A model generated the notes under the pieces. The model made no database searches, was not told the DNA's origin, and saw only the letters and a list, made by a program, of their open reading frames with translations. This document shows positions 1 to 3,266 of a stretch of 5,759 bases of DNA, piece by piece (positions within the stretch are counted from its first letter, which is position 1; each line of letters opens with the position of its first letter). The DNA is taken from assembly GCA_022794295.1 (NCBI GenBank), contig JAAWEO010000138.1, forward strand, positions 1 through 5,759, given 5' to 3'. The DNA comes from Angelakisella sp. Lineage in GTDB: Bacteria; Bacillota; Clostridia; Oscillospirales; Ruminococcaceae. Position numbers and translations under genes: made by a program.

Positions 1-2
1 GC

Positions 3-98
3 TGCGCTCGGTTGCGCTCCGAAACGCGCCTGCGGGCGCAGGCGGCGGACGACCAGGCGCTGTCCGCCCTGGACCCGGACCGGACTGATGTCCGGTGA
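3..98 (+). CDS. Possible C-terminal end of an unidentified gene entering from the left
   Basis: One plus-strand frame is open from the window edge to a TGA at 96-98. It gives 31 residues ending in ALSALDPDRTDVR, with an Arg/Ala/Asp-rich, helix-like composition. Third codon positions are mostly G or C, but the whole stretch is so GC-rich that this proves little. The same bases form three strong hairpins (27-44, 44-68 and 79-96), so the stretch could equally be non-coding structured DNA or RNA. No family is recognised. It is listed only because a gene may cross the edge. Confidence 0.2.
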   Translation, partial: CARLRSETRLRAQAADDQALSALDPDRTDVR

Positions 99-104
99 CG
101 GAAA

Positions 105-148
105 GGCTACCCGGTACTAGGCGTTAGGCTTCGGGCATGGTGCTGCGC
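105..148 (+). repeat. 44-base direct repeat, copy 1
   Basis: This copy matches the one at 291-334 at 40 of 44 positions, and all four differences are transitions. The core reads CCGGTACTAGGCGTTAGGC followed by TTCGGGCATGGTGCTGCGC. A hairpin (ACCGGAC, TGAT, GTCCGGT at 79-96) lies just before it. There is no ribosome binding site in front of its ATG, so I read it as an intergenic repeat rather than coding sequence. Confidence 0.75.
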
Positions 149-290
149 CAGCAGAAACCTCGCCCGATCCAGTCCGTCGAAGGCCGGGGAATCGCTTTGC
201 CCTGCACCCGTCAGGGCTCCAGGCACCCACTACCCCCTTCGCACACCGTTAAGCCGCGCAGCGGCGGGTAGGGTCTGTCAGCGGCCATCA

Positions 291-334
291 GGCCGCCCGG
301 TACTGGGCGTTAGGCTTCGGGTATGGTGCTGCGC
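291..334 (+). repeat. 44-base direct repeat, copy 2
   Basis: This is the second copy of the repeat at 105-148, starting 186 bases further on. Its left edge overlaps a hairpin (GCGGCC, ATCA, GGCCGC at 281-296), as copy 1 is also preceded by a hairpin. It stops about 10 bases before the double stop codon of the minus-strand gene at 345-599. The hairpins lack a T-run, so they do not look like intrinsic terminators. The bases between the copies (149-290) hold no supportable gene, only further short hairpins such as GCCGC-GCA-GCGGC at 253-265. Confidence 0.75.
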
Positions 335-344
335 TCTGCGTTTA

Positions 345-599
345 CTACACAACTTCCCAAATTAAATCCGCCATGTGCGCGGGCAGCACCTGGCCCCCGG
401 CCAAACGGGAAAGCAGCGCCTCCCCTATCGCCCGGCTGCCGCAAAGATCCCCCAGCCGAATGCCCCGCTCCTCCCCCAGCCCCTCAAAGTAGCAAAGCAC
501 CCCGTACCGCCCATCTTCCTCCAACAGCTTGTATGTAACCCAAAGGACCTCCCCCTCCTCGGTGCGGGCAAGGGTGTGCAAAGATTCCAGTTCCTTCAT
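345..599 (-). CDS. DUF6514-like small protein of unknown function
   Basis: The gene encodes 84 residues starting MKELESLHTLARTEEGE. The frame is open upstream to 743, but that extension runs through a promoter and a terminator. The ATG at 597-599 has a good Shine-Dalgarno (AAAGGAGAGG) a few bases ahead, so it is the start. The protein has the look of the DUF6514 family of clostridia: an N-terminal beta-rich half (TYKLLEEDGRYGVLCYFEG) and a short helical C-terminus (GEALLSRLAGGQVLPAHMADLIWEVV, here quoted in overlapping parts: GEALLSRLAGG, LPAHMADLIWEVV). It has no signal peptide, membrane segment or cysteine-rich metal site; the two cysteines are isolated. It ends with TAG followed at once by TAA. 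It is transcribed alone from its own promoter at 634-662, since a terminator separates it from the XRE gene. The function is unknown, and the family name comes from memory of the pattern, not from a search. Confidence 0.75.
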   Translation of the reverse strand: MKELESLHTLARTEEGEVLWVTYKLLEEDGRYGVLCYFEGLGEERGIRLGDLCGSRAIGEALLSRLAGGQVLPAHMADLIWEVV

Positions 600-633
600 C
601 TCTACCTCTCCTTTCAGCAGTGTTCCTGTTCCA

Positions 634-662
634 ATTATACCGCTTTCAGGGAGTGGTTTCCA
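634..662 (-). promoter_or_regulatory. Sigma-A promoter of the DUF6514-like gene
   Basis: On the minus strand there is a perfect -10 TATAAT (634-639) and a -35 TGGAAA (657-662; 4 of 6 consensus bases) with a 17-base spacer. Transcription would start near 627, giving a leader of under 30 bases with the ribosome binding site in it. A perfect dyad at 682-704 lies about 20 bases upstream of the -35 and could be a control site. Confidence 0.75.
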
Positions 663-681
663 TGCAAATTTCCTGCCTGTT

Positions 682-704
682 TTTCTGGCATTCCCTGCCA
701 GAAA
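682..704. repeat. Perfect 9-bp inverted repeat upstream of the DUF6514-like promoter
   Basis: The arms TTTCTGGCA and TGCCAGAAA are separated by TTCCC. The site lies between the XRE terminator (720-748) and the -35 of the next gene (657-662). No T-run follows on either strand, so it is not an intrinsic terminator. An operator or activator site is the more likely reading, but the binding protein is unknown. Confidence 0.5.
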
Positions 705-719
705 GCCTGCCAAACAACG

Positions 720-748
720 AAAAGAAGAACGGGCCAGGCCCATTCTTC
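720..748 (-). terminator. Intrinsic terminator of the XRE gene
   Basis: The minus strand reads GAAGAATGGGC, loop CTG, GCCCGTTCTTC, then TTTTCGTT. This is an 11-bp stem (one G-U pair) followed by a T-run. It lies about 100 bases past the XRE stop codon and shows that the gene at 345-599 is a separate transcription unit. Confidence 0.85.
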
Positions 749-824
749 CCTTCGTGGTGCCGCCCTTGTGGAGCAGACCGGCACCGGAGGGCGGCGGGGG
801 GTACTCGCAAGCCCCAGCCAGCCC

Positions 825-848
825 GTATTTGCGGCAGTATTTGCGGCA
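825..848. repeat. 12-bp perfect tandem duplication
   Basis: GTATTTGCGGCA occurs twice head to tail, two bases past the stop codon of the XRE gene (851-853). It is probably a replication-slippage duplication in the 3' untranslated region. No function can be seen. Confidence 0.85.
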
Positions 849-850
849 GC

Positions 851-1198
851 TCAGGTGGCCGCCAGCACTTCCTCTTTGGGCGCGCCCACCCAGTCCTGTT
901 CCTCCAGCGAACGCAGAAAGGCCCGCAGGCTCTCCTTCTGACCTTCGGAAAGATTCCGGGGAAGCATAACCACGTTTGCGTCCCGGCGGTAGCTGAGTGG
1001 TTCGTCGATCAGCCCTATGAGATAGTCCACCGATACGTCAAAGTATTCTGCCAGGCGTACCTTGATGTCGTCGCTGGGGTCGCTGCGGCCCAGCTCGTAG
1101 GCGGAAATAGTGTAGCCGCTCACCAGGATGATCTCCCCCAGCTCCCGCTGGGACAGATGCCGCTCCTGACGCAGCTTGGTCAGCCGGTCTCCTCGCAT
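851..1198 (-). CDS. XRE-family helix-turn-helix transcriptional regulator
   Basis: The gene encodes 115 residues. Residues 4-63 form a standard Cro/C1-type domain: RLTKLRQERHLSQRELGE (helices 1-2), then SGYTISAYELGRSDPS around the recognition helix (about 27-36), then the family-typical LAEYFDVSVDYLIGL close. Residues 64-115 are a short tail with a helix at about 84-100 (SEGQKESLRAFLRSLEE), possibly for dimerisation; there is no peptidase or sensor domain. The ATG at 1196-1198 is preceded by GGGAGGAG at ideal spacing; the longer frame up to 1327 runs into the upstream terminator and is rejected. A weak -10 (TATACT, minus strand, 1274-1279) without a good -35 follows that terminator. It is probably a DNA-binding repressor. 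Its target is unknown, but its own gene, the surface-protein promoter with twin dyads and the dyad at 682-704 are all close by. Confidence 0.9.
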   Translation of the reverse strand: MRGDRLTKLRQERHLSQRELGEIILVSGYTISAYELGRSDPSDDIKVRLAEYFDVSVDYLIGLIDEPLSYRRDANVVMLPRNLSEGQKESLRAFLRSLEEQDWVGAPKEEVLAAT

Positions 1199-1288
1199 TG
1201 TAACTCCTCCCAGAACCTTTTTCCCCATTCCCCGGCGCGCCGCCGCTTTTCCAGGCAGCACACCCCTGGGAATAGTATATAGGTTCTT

Positions 1289-1322
1289 AAAAATCCCCGC
1301 CCCCCGGAGAACGAGGGCGGGG
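1289..1322 (-). terminator. Intrinsic terminator of the surface-protein gene
   Basis: On the minus strand CCCCGCCC (1315-1322) pairs perfectly with GGGCGGGG (1295-1302) around a 12-base loop, followed by ATTTTT. It lies about 50 bases beyond the TAA of the surface-protein gene and separates it from the XRE gene. Confidence 0.9.
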
Positions 1323-1374
1323 ACCATTTTGGCCTTTCGGCTTAGTTCCTTGTGGGAAAGTCAGTCGCTGGGAC

Positions 1375-2532
1375 TTATTTCTTCAGGGAAACAGCAGCGG
1401 CGGAGACCAGGGCCACAGCGGCCAGGGCGGTGGCAACACCGACAACGTCGTTAGCGCCAGTGTCGGGGTTGTTAGTCTCGGGGGTGTCGGTGGTAGCGGT
1501 GACCTTCAGGGGCTTGTCAGAGAAGACGTACTTGCCCAGGGTGCGGGTCTTCAGAACATAAGCGCCCTCGTCCTCGTCCCACTTCACGTTACCAGCAGTC
1601 TGACCAGCAGCACCAGCGTTGCGGGCGGTGATGGGGGTCAAGTTACCCTCAACATTCTGATAAATATAGGTGCCCTCCTCCTTGTAGAAGCGGACGGTAG
1701 CAGTAGCATCAAAGGTGGGGCTGCCGGGGAAGTTCAGGAAGGTGATGTCAGCGTCGGCATCGGCATACTTCTTCAGGATGTCGGTGTCAGCAGCAACGTC
1801 GTTGTACAGGTACAGCTTGTTGCCATCGTAAACGCGGACCTCGATATCGGTGTCGCCATCAGCAGCGGTGAATTCCAGAACACCCTGCTTCTCGCCGCCA
1901 CCCTCAACTACCTTCCACAGATAGTTCTTGGCATCGCCAGTTTTGGGGCCATCCTTGACACCACGATCATCAAAGCCCTTGATACCAGTGTCCTTAGCGT
2001 CGAGTTTGGCTTCGTTGTTGCCATCAATCTGGATAACAGGGTTAGTACCCTTACCATCAGCCAGGATATAGCCAACGGAGACAGGGTCCTTTACCCATTC
2101 TGTTCCATTCCATGTATAGCCAATTTTGATGGTCAGGTCGGTCGGGCGATCACCCTTTCCAACTTTCTTGCCCTTCAGATTGACTTCACCGTACAGGCTC
2201 TTAGCGGTGGTCAGCTCATAGTTCTGCTTCAGCTTGACTACCAACTTGTCGTTTACGTCGTCAAACTTAACAGACTCGACCAGGTTGCGGCCCTCTTTCC
2301 ACTCAATCTTAGCAATGCTGTAGTTGGTGGAGTTGATGGACTTCAGGATAGTGCCAGCAGGAAGAGAGTTTTCCTTATTAATGCCGGAATCATTGATTTC
2401 AATGCTGCTGCCAGGGACATAAGTCTTGGCGCCACTGGAAACATCGCTGAAACCAGGGTCAACCGAAACGTTGGCAAACGCAACAGTAGCCATCATCATG
2501 ACAGCCAGCACAAGTGCGAGAACCTTTTTCAT
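1375..2532 (-). CDS. Secreted, sortase-anchored surface protein with NPDTG sorting signal
   Basis: The gene encodes 385 residues. The ATG at 2530-2532 follows TGGAGG and starts a clear Sec signal peptide (MKK, hydrophobic VLALVLAVMMMATV, AFA as likely cleavage site after residue 20). The C-terminus is a wall-sorting signal: NPDTG at 355-359, a hydrophobic stretch (about 362-382) and a final Lys-Lys. NPxTG resembles the (S/N)PxTG motif used by clostridial class B sortases, so a sortase should cut at Thr-Gly and join the protein to peptidoglycan. The mature part (21-354) is acidic, without cysteine, and looks beta-rich, with a Tyr-rich segment and an ADADAD run near residues 259-264. No known domain is recognised; it could be a structural or adhesive surface protein. 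It is transcribed alone, from a strong promoter with twin dyads to its own terminator. No sortase gene is in the window. Confidence 0.85.
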   Translation of the reverse strand: MKKVLALVLAVMMMATVAFANVSVDPGFSDVSSGAKTYVPGSSIEINDSGINKENSLPAGTILKSINSTNYSIAKIEWKEGRNLVESVKFDDVNDKLVVKLKQNYELTTAKSLYGEVNLKGKKVGKGDRPTDLTIKIGYTWNGTEWVKDPVSVGYILADGKGTNPVIQIDGNNEAKLDAKDTGIKGFDDRGVKDGPKTGDAKNYLWKVVEGGGEKQGVLEFTAADGDTDIEVRVYDGNKLYLYNDVAADTDILKKYADADADITFLNFPGSPTFDATATVRFYKEEGTYIYQNVEGNLTPITARNAGAAGQTAGNVKWDEDEGAYVLKTRTLGKYVFSDKPLKVTATTDTPETNNPDTGANDVVGVATALAAVALVSAAAVSLKK

Positions 2533-2602
2533 GTGTGTTTTCCTCCATAAAATTTTAATCTTTAGCGGCCCGGGGGCTCTCCATCTCCCTCGGTCCATGT
2601 TC

Positions 2603-2631
2603 ATTTTATTACATGTTGTAACAAATTTCAA
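2603..2631 (-). promoter_or_regulatory. Strong sigma-A promoter of the surface-protein gene
   Basis: On the minus strand, -35 TTGAAA (2626-2631) and -10 TAAAAT (2603-2608) are 17 bases apart. Transcription would start near 2596, giving a leader of about 63 bases with TGGAGG before the ATG. The spacer is almost filled by the dyad at 2608-2622, so a bound protein would block RNA polymerase. Confidence 0.85.
2608..2622. promoter_or_regulatory. Putative operator 1, inside the surface-gene promoter
   Basis: On the minus strand this reads GTTACAACATGTAAT, a 7-1-7 dyad with mostly complementary arms. It lies between the -35 and -10 and touches the last base of the -10. It shares 13 of 15 bases or more with the dyad at 2640-2654 (common pattern TTACAA, two bases, TGTAAT). 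The position is classical for repression; the binding protein is unknown. Confidence 0.6.
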
Positions 2632-2639
2632 GAGTTTTG

Positions 2640-2654
2640 ATTACAATTTGTAAT
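2640..2654. promoter_or_regulatory. Putative operator 2, upstream of the surface-gene promoter
   Basis: On the minus strand this reads ATTACAAATTGTAAT, a 7-1-7 dyad whose arms are perfectly complementary. Its centre is 32 bases (about three helical turns) from operator 1, so two dimers would sit on the same face of the DNA. The TACA/TGTA core recalls BlaI/CopY-type boxes, but those have a two-base spacer and this one has three, so no family is assigned. Confidence 0.6.
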
Positions 2655-2691
2655 ATCTTCAAGAAAACGAGATTTTCTATAAGGATATTAC
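2650..2691. repeat. Nested inverted repeat upstream of the surface-gene promoter
   Basis: The outer arms GTAATATC (2650-2657) and GATATTAC (2684-2691) match perfectly. Inside them AGAAAA and TTTTCT form a second stem around CGAGA, with small unpaired bulges between the two stems. The left outer arm overlaps operator 2. It is AT-rich and lacks a T-run, so it is not a terminator. It may be a further binding site or a cruciform-prone upstream element. Confidence 0.45.
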
Positions 2692-2715
2692 TAGAAAACA
2701 GGGGAAAACAGGCAT

Positions 2716-2736
2716 AAAAAAGCCCCCAATGGGGGC
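2716..2736 (-). terminator. Intrinsic terminator reading on the minus strand
   Basis: The minus strand reads GCCCCC, ATT, GGGGGC and then TTTTTT. It lies downstream of the small toxin gene, beyond the bidirectional terminator, and just before the promoter region of the surface gene. It would stop leftward read-through from the toxin module into that region. The antitoxin -35 element begins 7 bases beyond it on the other strand. Confidence 0.8.
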
Positions 2737-2742
2737 AGGGGC

Positions 2743-2770
2743 TTGCATCTTTGTAAAACCGTGGTATAAT
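2743..2770 (+). promoter_or_regulatory. Promoter of the antisense (antitoxin) RNA
   Basis: The perfect -10 TATAAT (2765-2770) is preceded by TGG, an extended -10, and a -35-like TTGCAT (2743-2748) lies 16 bases upstream. No protein-coding start with a ribosome binding site follows before the terminator at 2823-2870, so the promoter should make a small RNA. Confidence 0.8.
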
Positions 2771-2783
2771 AAATACATAAGGC

Positions 2784-2810
2784 GGCACTGCCGATAGACG
2801 GTTAGCCCCC
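2784..2810 (+). repeat. Left arm of the leader inverted repeat
   Basis: This arm contains GGCACTGCC (2784-2792) and CGGTTAGCCCCC (2799-2810). Both blocks recur in the same order on the minus strand at 3050-3019, with about five extra bases between them there. The resemblance continues outward as CATAA towards each promoter. The antitoxin RNA and the toxin mRNA therefore begin with nearly the same sequence. Confidence 0.85.
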
Positions 2811-2822
2811 GAAAGTTTCGTT

Positions 2823-2870
2823 AAAAGAAATAACCGCTAACTTTGCGAGGGTTGGGCGGTTATTTCTTTT
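2823..2870. terminator. Bidirectional terminator shared by toxin mRNA and antitoxin RNA
   Basis: AAAAGAAATAACCGC (2823-2837) pairs perfectly over 15 bp with the arm at 2856-2870, around an 18-base loop. On both strands the second arm ends in a T-rich run (TTTCTTTTT on plus, TTTCTTTTAA on minus). The toxin stop codon (2860-2862) and its final lysine codons are inside the stem. A convergent gene pair sharing one terminator is characteristic of par/Fst-like type I modules. Confidence 0.9.
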
Positions 2871-2943
2871 TGTTGGTCATGCAAAGACCAATAACGCCAA
2901 TAATTACCAAACAAAAGGTAAAAAGTCCTTCGTATGTAACCAT
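2860..2943 (-). CDS. Putative holin-like / Fst-like type I toxin, 27 residues
   Basis: A short minus-strand gene encodes 27 residues: MVTYEGLFTF at the N-terminus, a membrane-spanning hydrophobic stretch (CLVIIGVIGLCM, about 11-22), and a charged tail TNKKK. This matches the layout of the small 'putative holin-like toxin' peptides of Firmicutes, where an N-terminal (V/T)YE(A/G)L segment precedes one membrane helix and a basic tail. The ATG at 2941-2943 follows AAAGGGGG at eight bases. A second ATG at 2946-2948, in another frame, is too close to that site and gives no such peptide. The expected action is insertion into the cytoplasmic membrane and depolarisation when made in excess. The stop codon lies in the bidirectional terminator, and a convergent RNA overlaps the 3' end. 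Toxicity is inferred, not shown by the sequence. Confidence 0.75.
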   Translation of the reverse strand: MVTYEGLFTFCLVIIGVIGLCMTNKKK

Positions 2944-2952
2944 AGCATCGAC

Positions 2953-2999
2953 CCCCTTTGTGTAAACTCCGGGGGACCAAAAAGGGGTTTCACCCCCGG
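2953..2999 (-). promoter_or_regulatory. Toxin mRNA leader with alternative, Shine-Dalgarno-hiding structures
   Basis: In the minus-strand RNA the ribosome binding site AAAGGGG (2953-2959) is perfectly complementary to CCCCUUU at 2981-2987. CCGGGGG (2993-2999) is perfectly complementary to CCCCCGG (2969-2975) and encloses the same CCCCUUU segment. A third option, GGGG-UGAAA-CCCC followed by UUUUU, resembles an early terminator. These pairings compete, so the leader can switch between an open and a hidden binding site, as known for other type I toxin mRNAs. Confidence 0.6.
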
Positions 3000-3018
3000 G
3001 AATCTATGTGAATCGCCG

Positions 3019-3050
3019 GGGGGCTAACCGCCTACCGTTATGGCAGTGCC
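3019..3050 (-). repeat. Right arm of the leader inverted repeat
   Basis: On the minus strand this reads GGCACTGCC (3050-3042), a short insert, then CGGTTAGCCCCC (3030-3019), matching the left arm at 2784-2810. It would form the very 5' end of the toxin mRNA. Its GGCGGTTA (3032-3025) is an exact 8-base complement of TAACCGCC at the toxin stop codon (2862-2855), which would allow the mRNA ends to pair. Confidence 0.85.
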
Positions 3051-3056
3051 ATCATT

Positions 3057-3085
3057 ATGCTATCATATCCGTCAAAATTTGACAA
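3057..3085 (-). promoter_or_regulatory. Probable promoter of the toxin mRNA
   Basis: On the minus strand -35 TTGTCA (3080-3085) and -10 TAGCAT (3057-3062; 4 of 6 bases) are 17 bases apart. This would start the RNA at about 3050, exactly at GGCACTGCC. CATAAT and TATGAT nearby are better -10 sequences but have no -35 at proper spacing. The promoter lies within a dyad (GTCAAA, A, TTTGAC at 3071-3083). The leader would be about 106 bases. Confidence 0.45.
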
Positions 3086-3090
3086 GAGGC

Positions 3091-3127
3091 AAAGCCGCTG
3101 TATCCCACGGGAATACAGCGCTTTTTT
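3091..3127 (+). terminator. Intrinsic terminator between the toxin module and the desulfurase operon
   Basis: AAAGC, a bulged C and GCTGTAT pair with ATACAGC and GCTTT, and the T-run continues to TTTTTT (3122-3127). The T-run is on the plus strand only. No plus-strand gene ends here, so it either stops read-through from the antitoxin RNA into the desulfurase operon or is left over from an earlier gene order. It lies upstream of the operon promoter, so it is not an attenuator of that transcript. Confidence 0.75.
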
Positions 3128-3197
3128 ACGGAACAAGGGCTGTGCCGCAAAACCGGGTCCTTCTTTTCTTTTTTTCGCCGGATTGTATCAGAAATGA

Positions 3198-3226
3198 TTG
3201 AACTTCCCGGGGAATTGCGCTATACT
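3198..3226 (+). promoter_or_regulatory. Sigma-A promoter of the desulfurase-thiI operon
   Basis: TTGAAC (3198-3203), a 17-base spacer and TATACT (3221-3226) predict a start near 3233. This rules out the upstream TTG at 3198 as a translation start and makes the ATG at 3234 nearly leaderless. It therefore supports the TTG at 3267, which has a ribosome binding site. Confidence 0.8.
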
Positions 3227-3266
3227 TAAAAATATGTATGAAAAAAAGAAGGGAAGGAATACCCCC

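Larger units (their letters stand above)
2777..2874 (+). ncRNA. Putative type I antitoxin small RNA
   Basis: About 98 bases lie between the start expected from the promoter at 2743-2770 and the end of the T-run after the shared terminator. The RNA would open with a small hairpin (CGGCACTGCCG), carry the leader-repeat CGGTTAGCCCCC, and end in the 15-bp terminator stem. It is convergent with the toxin mRNA and fully complementary to its last 50 or so bases, including the toxin stop codon. Its segment TAACCGC (2831-2837) is also complementary to GCGGTTA in the toxin leader. It contains no convincing small gene. The role as antitoxin is inferred from the arrangement, which resembles the par/Fst and TxpA-type loci of Firmicutes; the exact ends are estimates. 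Confidence 0.65.

Noticed and set aside
137..271. 44-codon plus-strand frame starting in direct repeat copy 1
   Set aside because: It has no ribosome binding site, starts inside a repeat and runs through several hairpins. The second repeat copy starts the same MVLR reading by identity of the repeat, not because it is coding.
1..340. Known structured RNA (RNase P RNA, tmRNA, SRP RNA or cobalamin riboswitch) in the GC-rich left end
   Set aside because: The region is full of hairpins, but I could not find the conserved core sequences of any of these RNAs on either strand.
600..743. N-terminal extension of the DUF6514-like gene up to an ATG at 743
   Set aside because: The extension would begin inside the XRE terminator and run over a perfect -10 box. 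The ATG at 599 has a proper ribosome binding site.
1274..1302. Promoter of the XRE gene with -10 TATACT
   Set aside because: The -10 is good, but the -35 position falls on the GC-rich terminator stem (GGGCGG). It is too weak to list as a separate feature.
2640..2654. Surface-gene dyads as a BlaI/CopY-type TACA-two-TGTA box
   Set aside because: The spacer is three bases rather than two, and no BlaI or CopY-like gene is in the window. The family is left open.
3198..3266. Longer starts of the desulfurase (TTG at 3198, ATG at 3234)
   Set aside because: The first is the -35 element itself and the second lies at the expected transcription start. Neither has a ribosome binding site, and the family begins at the EIYFDNSATT segment.
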